A DNA stretch of 56,690 bases, from assembly GCA_031254915.1 (NCBI GenBank), contig JAIRTL010000110.1, positions 1-56,690 on the forward strand. The letters are read 5' to 3'. Position 1 is the first letter of the stretch, and each line of letters starts with the position of its first letter. The notes under the pieces are model-generated. The model did no database searches, was not told the DNA's origin, and saw nothing but the letters and a program-made list of their open reading frames with translations. The DNA is from Planctomycetota bacterium (GTDB lineage Bacteria; Planctomycetota; SZUA-567). Shown piece after piece: positions 17,182 to 25,227 of this stretch. Made by a program: the position numbers and the translations under genes.

Positions 17182-18690
17182 ATGGCGGGAAATCGCATTC
17201 GCGATGAACGGGTGGCGAAGCTGGCGGCGTTGCGCGCGGTCGGCGTCGAGCCGTACGGGGAAAAGGTCGAACGCACCGCGACCATACGGGAGGTCCGGGG
17301 CCTTTGCCTTGAGGACGGGACGGAAGGCGCGCAGCCGCCCGTGACGACCGTCGCCGGCCGGGTGACGGCAGCGCGCAACATGGGGAAGTCGTGCTGGCTC
17401 GACCTCCGCGACCAGAGCGGACGCATCCAGGTGAATTTGCTGCAAAAGCGGCTCGGCGACGATTACAATCTCGTCAAGCAGCTCGACATCGGCGACTTCA
17501 TCGCCGCGACCGGATCGCTTATGAAAAGCCGGGTCGGCGAAATCACCGTCTTCGCCGATTCCTTCCGGTTCCTGTCAAAATCCCTCGAACCACTACCCGC
17601 CAAGTTCAAGGGCCTGAAGGACGTCGAGATCCGCTACCGGCGGCGCTACCTCGACATGGTTGCCAGCGACGAGGTTCGCGAACGCTTCATCCTCCGCAGC
17701 CGGATCATCGGCTTCGTCCGGCGCCGCCTCGATGAACTCGGCTTCCTCGAGGTCGAGACGCCGATGCTCCAGCCGATCTACGGCGGCGCGGCGGCGCGGC
17801 CGTTCATCACCCACCATAACGCCCTCGACATGGACCTTTTCCTGCGCATTTCCCCCGAGACCTATCTCAAGCGCCTCCTTGTCGGCGGCATCGACCGGGT
17901 GTACGAGCTGAACAGGAACTTCCGCAACGAAGGCATCGACACCTCGCACAACCCCGAGTTCACGATGATCGAACTCTATCAGGCCTACGCCGACTTCACC
18001 GACATGATGACGCTTCTGGAAAACCTCGTTTCCGACGCTGCCCAAACGCTTCTCGGGACGACGAAAATCCGGTTCGCCGGCCACGAGGTCGACGTCAAGG
18101 CGCCCTGGCCGCGCCGCCGCATCCAGGACCTCGTGCGCGAGGTGGGCGGAACCGACCCCGGGAACGCGGACGCCATGCGCGGGCGTCTCGCCAAGGCCGG
18201 CCTCGACTGCGGGAAGCTGGCGCACCTCGACATCGACAAGCTGGTGATGAAGATCATGGACGAGATCATCGAGCCGCAACTCATCCAGCCCACCATCGTC
18301 ACCCACCATCCGGCGAGTCTCAATCCGCTTTCGAAGCGGAACCGGGAAAACCCCGCCCTATCCGACCGCTTCGAGGCGATCGTCTGCGGTTTCGAACTGT
18401 CCAACGCTTTCAGCGAACTGAACGATCCCCTCGAACAGCGGGCCAGGTTCGAGAGCCAGGTCGGCTCGCGGGACGAGGAATCGTATTGCGACCAAGTCGA
18501 TGACGATTACGTCTCGGCGCTCGAGGTCGGCATGCCGCCGGCGGGTGGAATGGGGATCGGCATCGACCGCCTGGTCATGCTCCTGACCGGGCAGCCCGGC
18601 ATCCGCGAAGTGGTGTTGTTCCCGACGCTCAAGGCGAAGTCGAAGGAGGAGGTGGAGCGGGAGATGGAGGCGCTCACCGACGGAGAATAG
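17182..18690 (+). CDS. lysS: Lysyl-tRNA synthetase, class II
   Basis: A 502-residue class II LysRS. The N-terminal OB-fold anticodon domain (about 50-160, with AGRVTAARNMGKSCWLDLRD) is followed by the catalytic core. Visible class II motifs are RYLDMVASDEVRERFILRSRI with FLEVETPMLQPIYGGAAARPF, FRNEGIDTSHNPEFTMIE (motif 2, split ends not shown) and GMGIGIDRLVMLLT (motif 3). It charges tRNA-Lys in the cytoplasm. The ATG at 17182 follows GAGGAG at five bases; an in-frame ATG at 17122 would add 20 unrelated residues. Monocistronic; a palindromic promoter lies upstream. Confidence 0.96.
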   Translation: MAGNRIRDERVAKLAALRAVGVEPYGEKVERTATIREVRGLCLEDGTEGAQPPVTTVAGRVTAARNMGKSCWLDLRDQSGRIQVNLLQKRLGDDYNLVKQLDIGDFIAATGSLMKSRVGEITVFADSFRFLSKSLEPLPAKFKGLKDVEIRYRRRYLDMVASDEVRERFILRSRIIGFVRRRLDELGFLEVETPMLQPIYGGAAARPFITHHNALDMDLFLRISPETYLKRLLVGGIDRVYELNRNFRNEGIDTSHNPEFTMIELYQAYADFTDMMTLLENLVSDAAQTLLGTTKIRFAGHEVDVKAPWPRRRIQDLVREVGGTDPGNADAMRGRLAKAGLDCGKLAHLDIDKLVMKIMDEIIEPQLIQPTIVTHHPASLNPLSKRNRENPALSDRFEAIVCGFELSNAFSELNDPLEQRARFESQVGSRDEESYCDQVDDDYVSALEVGMPPAGGMGIGIDRLVMLLTGQPGIREVVLFPTLKAKSKEEVEREMEALTDGE

Positions 18691-18821
18691 GAAAACGTTC
18701 CCGTCGCGAAGGGTTGGAGCTTCGCTTGATACAATATACCGCCGTTACGCCGGACATGGATCAACCTCTTTTGCATAGGCTGTTTTTTGGCGTTTTTTAA
18801 GCGATTTTGACATTTTTTCCC

Positions 18822-18849
18822 TTGACTTCGGATTACCCGGGGTTATATT
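18822..18849 (+). promoter_or_regulatory. Promoter of the 6S RNA
   Basis: TTGACT (18822-18827), 16 bp, TATATT (18844-18849): a near-consensus sigma-70 promoter ending about 7 bases before the first paired bases of the RNA. Confidence 0.8.
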
Positions 18850-18856
18850 TTGCGGC

Positions 18857-19037
18857 TGACCTCTGTCATGTTCGTCAAGGAGAATATTCTCGAACCGACT
18901 CCATTTCTTGAGGGAGCCTAATATCCGCTGCTCGAGGTCACACCTCTTCAAGAGGCATACCGAGACGACGGTGCGGTTCCCACCTGAGCCTGCGGGTTCA
19001 GAATTGCAAGATCCTGGCGGCATTGCGATGGAGGTCT
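18857..19037 (+). ncRNA. ssrS: 6S RNA
   Basis: An RNA of about 180 nt. The ends close by GACCTC (18858-18863) with GAGGTC (19031-19036). The 5' half has the CATGTTCGTCAAGG segment, and the 3' half has GGGTTCAGAATTGCAAG then CCTGGCGGCATTGCGATGG. Both closely follow the conserved 6S pattern (in E. coli GATGTTCGCAAGCGG and GGGTTACAGCCTGCGGCGGCATC). A strong promoter precedes it and a rho-independent terminator follows. 6S RNA imitates an open promoter and sequesters sigma-70 RNA polymerase in slow growth. The internal region from about 18915 to 18985 would form the central bubble; I did not fold it by computer. Confidence 0.88.
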
Positions 19038-19051
19038 TTTCAACCAACCGA

Positions 19052-19075
19052 GCCCACCGCAAGGTGGGCTTTTTT
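19052..19075 (+). terminator. Rho-independent terminator of the 6S RNA
   Basis: GCCCACC (19052-19058), loop GCAA, GGTGGGC (19063-19069), then six T. Perfect 7-bp stem. Confidence 0.9.
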
Positions 19076-19099
19076 CATATTGCTGAGAAAGGAAAAGCT

Positions 19100-19594
19100 A
19101 TGCTTTGCGACAACTGCGGCAAAATCCTGCCCGACAGCGCGCAGGTGTGCGACGAATGCGGCAAGTGGCTCGCCGGCCGGGACACTTCCACAGGCGGCCC
19201 CTCGTCCCCGGGGGCGGCGACCCCTCCACCGCTTCCGTCGACCCCGCCGCCTCCGCCGCAACCTCACGGCCATCATCACCCCATGGGTCACCCGCCGTAT
19301 CAACAGCAGCCATACCAAGGCAATCCGTACCAACAACACTATCCGCAGGGGGGATACAACGAAACCGCTCCGGTCGTTTCGGTCGGGGAATGGATGCTCA
19401 TGGATTTGATCCTGATCATTCCGATCGTCAATATCATCATGCTTTTCGTCTGGTCGTTCGGGAATACAAACCCCAACCGGAGAAATAAGGCCAGGTCCAG
19501 CCTGTTGTGGATTGCGGTCGCCTTCGGGTCAGTGTTCATCCTCGGACTTCTTGGAGGACTTGGCGCGGCAATGAGTTCGGTTGGCGCCCACTAA
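19100..19594 (+). CDS. Zinc-ribbon membrane protein
   Basis: A 164-residue protein. A four-cysteine zinc ribbon sits at the N-terminus (Cys3, Cys6, Cys17, Cys20: CDNCGK and CDECGK). A Pro/Gln/Tyr/His-rich linker (about 30-90) and two membrane spans (about 95-118 and 134-157) follow. The layout matches small bacterial zinc-ribbon/DUF-type membrane proteins of unknown role. The ATG follows AAAGGAAAAG. It begins only 25 nt after the 6S RNA terminator and has no obvious promoter of its own, so it may be expressed by readthrough from the 6S promoter, as ygfA is downstream of ssrS in E. coli. Confidence 0.75.
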   Translation: MLCDNCGKILPDSAQVCDECGKWLAGRDTSTGGPSSPGAATPPPLPSTPPPPPQPHGHHHPMGHPPYQQQPYQGNPYQQHYPQGGYNETAPVVSVGEWMLMDLILIIPIVNIIMLFVWSFGNTNPNRRNKARSSLLWIAVAFGSVFILGLLGGLGAAMSSVGAH

Positions 19595-19727
19595 TACGGT
19601 GTCAATGTTGATATCTGCAGTTTCGGCAAAAAGCGCGCGTTTCTTTGCGGTCCGCCCGCAGGGACCCCGCGTTCGCGGGGGCGGCGTATGAAACGGCTGC
19701 AGCGAGAATATAAAACCCACCCTCCAT

Positions 19728-19857
19728 GCATTCCGGACGCGGCCCGAAACTGTGAAAATGGGGGATGTGAGGGGGGGCTGTTCCACCTTCGTTTCCCTGG
19801 GTCATTTCATGACCGCGCCCAGCTGAGGGAATCACAACTTCGGACCGTGAACAGTTT
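19728..19857 (-). repeat. Family A intergenic repeat, copy 2
   Basis: On the minus strand it reads GTTCACGGTCCGAAGTTGTG, GATTCCC, a hairpin, GGTGGAACAG, then CACAGTTTCGGGCCGCG. The central hairpin is GGTCAT-GAA-ATGACC (19800-19814): one base pair differs from copies 1 and 4 on both arms (C-G to T-A), so pairing is kept. The rest of the 19595-19972 gap shows only a small GC hairpin near 19662-19682 and no gene. Confidence 0.7.
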
Positions 19858-19972
19858 AGCGCGCACTCGCCTGGCGCGTCATGGGTACTCGTATAGGCGA
19901 TCTTTTTCCCGAAACGCAAATAGCCGCGCACCAAGCGAAGCACGGCCTTTTTCCCGGTGATTTGCGGAAAAC

Positions 19973-20473
19973 CTATTCTCGCCCGAAGTCTACCAATTCC
20001 ATGATCGGCGCCGGTTCTCCTTCGACTTCGAGCTTGAGGATGCCGACAAGTGGAATCTCCTCCGACATTTGCAGCAGGATATTCGATTCCGGATTCCTGA
20101 TCGCGACGATTTTGATGGTTTTACCGTTGAAATCGGCGACTTCGTCGCTGATTTCAACGCCTTCGCCAGCCCACGGCGCGTCGCCGGCATTGAAGAAACT
20201 GCGCAACGGCATCCTGTCCTCGTTCGAGCTGACGAGGTTTTCGCCGGAGTAGAAGTCTGTTTTCACCTTGACGACCATGTCCTCGCCTTCGTTCTCGATC
20301 GAGGTGAGCGTCATGATCTGGTCCCCCATGAGCGTCCTGTATTTCACCCAGTCGCCGACTTTCGACGACGCGAATCCATTGGGTATGCGGGAAAGGTCGA
20401 TCGTTTCCGCCGCCCGGGACGGCATGGCGAAAACGGGGGCGACGGCGGCGAGAAGCAGGATTTTCCTCAACAT
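19973..20473 (-). CDS. Exported protein of unknown function
   Basis: A 166-residue protein with a clear signal peptide (MLRKILLLAAVAPVFAMPSRA, cleavage after about residue 21). The mature chain is acidic and beta-rich looking, with VGDWVKYRTLMGDQIMTLTSI and repeated short hydrophobic strands, and ends MELVDFGRE. It has no Cys, no anchor and no recognised domain; the WVKY segment recalls small secreted 'DUF' proteins of planctomycete-type genomes, but I cannot name one. The ATG follows AAAGG at 7 bases. It stands alone between two family A repeats. Confidence 0.7.
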   Translation of the reverse strand: MLRKILLLAAVAPVFAMPSRAAETIDLSRIPNGFASSKVGDWVKYRTLMGDQIMTLTSIENEGEDMVVKVKTDFYSGENLVSSNEDRMPLRSFFNAGDAPWAGEGVEISDEVADFNGKTIKIVAIRNPESNILLQMSEEIPLVGILKLEVEGEPAPIMELVDFGRE

Positions 20474-20645
20474 TTCAGGACCTTTCGCAAAAATGACGGA
20501 ATGAACGCCCGCCGGAACCAGGGACGGCGCGGACAGACAACCGGAGAATCATCTCAGAAAACGCCGCCATGTCAAGGACGGCGGGCAAACGACAGGGTCA
20601 TTTAATTCTGCCGATTGGCAAAGGGCAAACAAGACGTTTTCCCAA

Positions 20646-20781
20646 TATATACATAACCGTTTTGCGCCTTGAAATTGTGATTCCCCTGACTGTGCGCAGC
20701 AAGCAATGCGCCCGGGAAGCAAATGTGGAATTGGGTTGCCCCCAAGCCCCATTTTCACAATTCCGAACCGCGCACAGTATA
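20646..20781 (+). repeat. Family A intergenic repeat, copy 3
   Basis: It reads from TATACATAACC through GAAATTGTGATTCCCC (20671-) to TTTTCACAATTCCGAACCG and CAGTATA (to 20781). The central hairpin has a different sequence, GCGCA (20694-20698) with TGCGC (20707-20711), around an 8-nt loop, again preserving pairing. No coding frame is present. Confidence 0.7.
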
Positions 20782-20855
20782 TGGAGGTTGCCTGTCCTTT
20801 GCCCAACAATATCTGGCGCGAGATCGGATAACAAATCGAGAATTAAAATACCCTG

Positions 20856-20958
20856 GGCAAACGACGGCGCCGAAACGGGTGCGACGTCCACAACCTCTCC
20901 GGCGGCTACGCCAACTGGCGGATGGCCGGATTTTCCACCAAGAAAAACGCGACTGACG
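20856..20958 (+). pseudogene. Rhodanese C-terminal fragment
   Basis: In frame, GCDVHNLSGGYANWRMAGF matches the end of rhodanese domains found at the C-terminus of CoA-disulfide reductase-like flavoproteins ('G.dV.NLsGGY.tW'). Upstream residues are not conserved and a family A repeat lies just before, so only about 25 codons remain. The rest of the 20474-21115 gap holds the repeat and otherwise nothing I recognise. Confidence 0.45.
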
Positions 20959-21115
20959 GCGCCAGTTCCGCTCGACGTCGCCGGACGCTGTCCGGCGGCG
21001 CGCATTTCCACCACCCCCGTGAATCCACGCCGCACCGATAATCGCTGCATTCCGACGCCGTTCTCCGCCGATATAGGAAACAACGGGTTTTTTCGGCTCG
21101 GAACGGAGAAACGGC

Positions 21116-21703
21116 ATGGCGGTACAGGTTCCCGGCACCTATACCGGGATGATCGGCAATCTCTACGCGCGTCAGAACCTTGGCGAACTCTACGGTCGCC
21201 AGAAGGCGACGGAAGCCGAGCAGCCACGCGAGAACGCCAGTCTTTCCGACCGGGTGGAATTGTCGCGCGCCGTTCCAAGGCCGCTTTCGGCGCGTCTTGT
21301 CGAGGAGGCCCGAGAGGTGCACGACACCCTTTTCGGCGGCAAGCGTCTGAACGCCGCGCAGGAAACGGCGATGCGCGAGGACCGCATATTCGCCGCCGTC
21401 GCCGCCCTCATGGCGATAGGGGTCACCGGGGAGGAACCGGTCATGCCCGCTTGGCCGGGCGGACTGCCGGTGCCGACGCGCGAAGAACTCGAAGCCGCCT
21501 ATCGCCGCCTTTCCCAACGTCTGGACAAGCTCGACGACGCCGAGGACGCCGACCGCGCCGCCGGCATCCGCATCGAACTTCTGGATCGTGCCAGAGGCGC
21601 GGACCTGCTGGAGGCGTCGACGCGGCTCGCCGCTTCCGCATCCGTCAATGGGACAGGAAGCGGCATGGGACGCCGGGAAGGAGCGGCCCGGCGCTCCGCC
21701 TGA
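21116..21703 (+). CDS. Helical protein of unknown function, possibly flagellum-associated
   Basis: A 195-residue, mostly helical, soluble protein. It contains LSDRVELSRAV (about 43-53), reminiscent of the 'DRVELS' segment common in flagellar-cluster proteins such as FlgM, but no full FlgM pattern is present. The C-terminal half has a charged helix (REELEAAYRRLSQRLDKLDD) and a Gly/Arg/Ser tail. The ATG follows ACGGAGAAACGGC, giving a good SD. It lies 170 bp before the glycosyltransferase on the same strand, so they may be co-transcribed. Function unknown. Confidence 0.6.
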   Translation: MAVQVPGTYTGMIGNLYARQNLGELYGRQKATEAEQPRENASLSDRVELSRAVPRPLSARLVEEAREVHDTLFGGKRLNAAQETAMREDRIFAAVAALMAIGVTGEEPVMPAWPGGLPVPTREELEAAYRRLSQRLDKLDDAEDADRAAGIRIELLDRARGADLLEASTRLAASASVNGTGSGMGRREGAARRSA

Positions 21704-21873
21704 ACGAACACCCTCCACGGGGCGCTGCGACCGCCGATCGAGATCTGTTGCGCATCGAAACACCGTGGAGCGGCGGCGATTTCAACCGCTGCGCCAAATC
21801 TCGGAAGCAACAGGGCAACGAAAAGAAGGCGCATCGCGCGTATTCGTCAGAACGCTCTTGCGGAAACCTGTAA

Positions 21874-23679
21874 ATGCCCATCACAGCCCGTGAAATCGAC
21901 CTATTCCAGCGCCGTGAACTGCCTTTCGCGGAACGCTGTCCCATCGACATGATGGACAAATTCCTCCGTCGCCGCCAGCCGCGCGAATTCGTCGAGCGCT
22001 TCAAATTCATTTTTCGTACCGCCCGCGCCGAGAACCTCCAGTATTTCCTCGGCCCGGACCAGAAGTATTTCACCAGGCTGTTCGATCTGTGGTTCGATCT
22101 CCTCGCCCGCCCCGGCTTCCAGTTCGCCGACGGCGACGAAGAGCTTTTCCTGCTTGGCGGCAACATCACCAACATCCTCGCGGTCACGCCGCACCGCAAC
22201 GGCGACGCCTGCATCAAAAAGCTCGTCGACCAGGCGGACAACCTCGCCAAGCTTCTCCACCTCTATACCCCCAGAAGCTATCTGCGGATGCCGGTGACGC
22301 CTTTCTTCGACGCCAATCCCATACTCGCGTCCTTGTGGTACTCGAGCATATGGAACTGGGCCGACTGCTACGTCGACGAGGGCGTCGACGACAACTGCCG
22401 GTATTTCCTGGGCAACATGGACGAACGGTTCGCCCCCTACGACTCCAACCTCATCATCGGCTATTTCCGCTGCACCTACGTCGACCATATCCGCGACCGC
22501 GAGGTGAAGCGGCTTTTCAACCGCTCGATCGCGGAGTACATCTCAGGAACACGCATCGACAACAGGCCGGCGCCCGACTCGATAGCGGTGGTGAGCGCAT
22601 ACTGGAACGGGAACCACGCCGTCTACCGCGCCTTCGCCCCCTACGTCGAGGAGTTGGCGAAACACTATCGGCTAACGCTCGTCGACATGCGCCAACCCAA
22701 CGCCCGCTGGCCCTCGGATCCGTCCATGTTCCACCGCGTGTGCAAGATCCGCGCCAGCAGCGAGGTCATCGACGTTTCGGCGATCACGAACAACGACTTC
22801 CAGCTCGCCTACTTCCCGGACGTCGGCATGAGCCAGGAATCGATGTACCTCTCGAACCTGCGCATCGCCCCGATCCAGGCCATGGGTACCGGCCATCCCG
22901 TGAGTTCCGCCAGCAAGGCGATGGACTATTTCATCAGCGGCGGCGAAGTGGAGGCTCCGGGCGCGAAAGCGAACTACGACGAACGCCTCGTCCTCCTGCC
23001 CGGTCTGTCGGTGCATCCGGTCAAACCCGATTTCGGCCATATTCCGCCGCCGGAAGGCGACGCCGTCGTCATCAATTGCCCATGGATGCACATGAAGAAC
23101 AATCGCCGGGCGGCGCTCGCGCTCCGGCGCATCCTCGACCGCGCAGAGCGCCCGCTTCGCTTCCACTTTTTCCCCGGCTGCGGCGCGTCCAGGAATTCCT
23201 CCTACATGGCTTTCATCCAGGATTACTCGACAGTGCTGCCGATTTCGGCGTTCGAGATTCTGCCCGACCTCGAGTATTCCGCCTACATGCAAAAACTTTC
23301 CGAAGGCTCGTTCACGCTTCATTCATATCCGTTCGGAGGCGGGACCACCGCCGTCGACGCGCTGGTCATGGGAAGACCGCTTGTGGTGCTGCGCGGCAGC
23401 CACGAATACAACCGCTATTCGGCGCGTCTCCTTGAGCGGCTCAGGCTGGAGGAACTGATCGCCGACGACGAAAACAGCTGGGTCGACCTTTCGACGCGGC
23501 TCGTCAACGACCGGGAATATCTCGCCGCGATGCAGGAGCGCGTGCGGACGGCCGATCTCGACCAGCACCTGTTCAAGGTCGAGAACGCGGGCGCGCTCAG
23601 ACTGGCGTTCGATACGCTTATCCGGGGACACGACGAGTTCAAGCGGGACGGATCGCGCGCGCCCATCAGGATCGGCTGA
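21874..23679 (+). CDS. GT41/OGT-like glycosyltransferase
   Basis: A 601-residue cytoplasmic protein. The C-terminal third carries the nucleotide-sugar site of GT41 (SPINDLY/O-GlcNAc transferase, HMW1C) enzymes: LHSYPFGGGTTAVDALVMGRPLV (23 residues, about 482-504, only key parts cited: SYPFGGGTTAVDAL), followed by YNRYSARLL. No TPR repeats are visible; the N-terminal 230 residues are helical and unrelated to TPR, closer to the HMW1C layout. Such enzymes glycosylate proteins, for example adhesins or flagellin. The aminotransferase gene follows after 19 bp, so a modified amino sugar or a dedicated acceptor is possible. Acceptor unknown. Confidence 0.72.
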   Translation: MPITAREIDLFQRRELPFAERCPIDMMDKFLRRRQPREFVERFKFIFRTARAENLQYFLGPDQKYFTRLFDLWFDLLARPGFQFADGDEELFLLGGNITNILAVTPHRNGDACIKKLVDQADNLAKLLHLYTPRSYLRMPVTPFFDANPILASLWYSSIWNWADCYVDEGVDDNCRYFLGNMDERFAPYDSNLIIGYFRCTYVDHIRDREVKRLFNRSIAEYISGTRIDNRPAPDSIAVVSAYWNGNHAVYRAFAPYVEELAKHYRLTLVDMRQPNARWPSDPSMFHRVCKIRASSEVIDVSAITNNDFQLAYFPDVGMSQESMYLSNLRIAPIQAMGTGHPVSSASKAMDYFISGGEVEAPGAKANYDERLVLLPGLSVHPVKPDFGHIPPPEGDAVVINCPWMHMKNNRRAALALRRILDRAERPLRFHFFPGCGASRNSSYMAFIQDYSTVLPISAFEILPDLEYSAYMQKLSEGSFTLHSYPFGGGTTAVDALVMGRPLVVLRGSHEYNRYSARLLERLRLEELIADDENSWVDLSTRLVNDREYLAAMQERVRTADLDQHLFKVENAGALRLAFDTLIRGHDEFKRDGSRAPIRIG

Positions 23680-23698
23680 CGGCGCCGGGGAGAATCTT

Positions 23699-24904
23699 GT
23701 GGAACTAGCGATATTCGGCGCGAAACCGCGCTTTGAAAAGGCGCAGCCGGTCGGTTTCCCCCTGGTCGAATCCGAGACCGAGCGCCGTTTCCATGAACTC
23801 GTCGACGAGGCCTTCAGGCGCAACTACCTCACCAACGACGGGCCGCTCGTCCGCCGTCTCGAGGATGAGATCGCCTCCCGGCACAAATGCGCCCACGCCG
23901 CCTTCATGGCCAACGCCACCCTGGCGCAACTCATGCTCATGAAGGCGCTCGGCCTCGAATCGGGCGCGGTCGTCGTCTCCGCCGACACCTTCATCTCGAC
24001 CGCTCACGTCTGCGAGTGGTCGGGCCTGACGCCGGTGTTCGCCGATCTCGACCCCGATACGCTGACGCTCGACCCGGAGGAGATCGTTCGGCTCGCCGGT
24101 CCGGACGCGAAAGCGGTCATCCCCACGCATGTCTTCGGGGTGCTCGCGGACATGCCGCGCATCATGGAACTGTCCCGTGCGCGCGGGCTTCAGGTCGTCG
24201 TCGACGCCGCCCACGCCTTCGACTGCGACCGGGACGGCGTTTCGCCGGGCGGATTCGGCGCGCCGGAATTCCTGTCCTTCCATGCGACCAAATTCTTTTC
24301 CACCTTCGAGGGCGGCGCCGTGTTGACGAACGACGAGGGCCTGGCCAAAGCCATGCGCGATCTGCGCAACTTCGGCTTCGCCGGCGTCGACGACGTTCGT
24401 GCGCTGGGCATAAACGCCAAGGGATCGGAGATATCCGCCGCCTTCGGCCTCGCCTCGCTGCCGGCGCTCGCGGAAAGGCGAGAGCGTCTCCGCGCCGTCC
24501 ACGACGCCTACGACCGGGAGCTCGCCGGCGTGCCCGGCCTGCGCCGGCACCGGCTGGATCGCTTCGGACGGAACAACCACCGTTATTACGCCGTCTTCGT
24601 CGATCCGGAATACGGCGCCGGCCGCGATACGGCGGTCTGGGCGCTCTGGCATGACAACGTCCTGGCGCGGCGCTATTTTTATCCCGGAGCGCATCGCATG
24701 GCGTACTACCGCGACCGCACCGCCTACCGAAACGTCAGCCTTCCCGCGACCGACAAGGCGCTCGGATCGATCATCGCCCTGCCGACCGCGTTCGACGGCA
24801 TCGACTGGCGGGACGGCGTGCGCGGCGTGTCGGAAATCCTCAAAACCATTCACGAACGCGCCGAAGACGCGGAAGCGCGGCGGCGATCCTTCTCCGGCGG
24901 CTGA
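23699..24904 (+). CDS. DegT/DnrJ/EryC1-family aminotransferase
   Basis: A 401-residue PLP enzyme of the family that aminates keto-sugars bound to nucleotides. The PLP lysine is in SFHATKFFSTFEGGAV (Lys about 198). VVDAAHAFDC supplies the PLP-pyridine Asp, and NYLTNDGPLVRRLE is the N-terminal signature. The start is a GTG at 23699 with GGGGAGA six bases before. It directly follows the GT41-like gene (19 bp), so the pair probably makes and transfers an unusual amino sugar. The C-terminal region (NNHRYYAVFVDPEYGAG) is complete. The exact sugar is unknown. Confidence 0.86.
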   Translation: MELAIFGAKPRFEKAQPVGFPLVESETERRFHELVDEAFRRNYLTNDGPLVRRLEDEIASRHKCAHAAFMANATLAQLMLMKALGLESGAVVVSADTFISTAHVCEWSGLTPVFADLDPDTLTLDPEEIVRLAGPDAKAVIPTHVFGVLADMPRIMELSRARGLQVVVDAAHAFDCDRDGVSPGGFGAPEFLSFHATKFFSTFEGGAVLTNDEGLAKAMRDLRNFGFAGVDDVRALGINAKGSEISAAFGLASLPALAERRERLRAVHDAYDRELAGVPGLRRHRLDRFGRNNHRYYAVFVDPEYGAGRDTAVWALWHDNVLARRYFYPGAHRMAYYRDRTAYRNVSLPATDKALGSIIALPTAFDGIDWRDGVRGVSEILKTIHERAEDAEARRRSFSGG

Positions 24905-25227
24905 CGCATTATCAGAATTTCCGGGATTGTGCCGAAAAGGCTTGCCTCCGAAGCGGCGATAGAGTAAAAAACACGGCGGACGAATCGTCGTCCCGTCTAA
25001 AGGACGGTTTCAAAACCCGAATCGGGTCTTCAGCCGGGGAAAATCGGCTGACGGGATTTTCAAAAAACATGGCGACTTTTTTTTTGGCAATCCCGAGAAG
25101 CCGGTTTTGACAAAGGATCAAGGCTTGAGGCGGGTTTTGAAGCAGCCCTTGAAGGAGACTCCGGTGAAGGCGAACCTCGACATCGTGAACATGCCGTTGC
25201 CGATTGGTCGCGTTATCGGAGTCCGTC
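24905..25227. other. 323-bp intergenic region with hairpins, no gene
   Basis: It contains a 7-bp perfect hairpin TCAGCCG / CGGCTGA (about 25028-25050), a near-palindrome ACCCGAATCGGGT just before it, a run of nine T near 25078-25086 and TTGACA near 25108. The hairpin and T-run could end the DegT transcript. I saw no coding remnant or known repeat. Confidence 0.4.

Noticed and set aside
20569..21115. Frame of several hundred codons spanning the family A copy 3 and onward
   Set aside because: It crosses a non-coding repeat and a different-frame rhodanese relic, has no SD, and is Arg-rich shadow sequence.
25104..25227. TTGACA at about 25108 as promoter of the ABC-F gene
   Set aside because: No acceptable -10 lies 16-18 bp downstream (the region is GC-rich), so I did not annotate a promoter.
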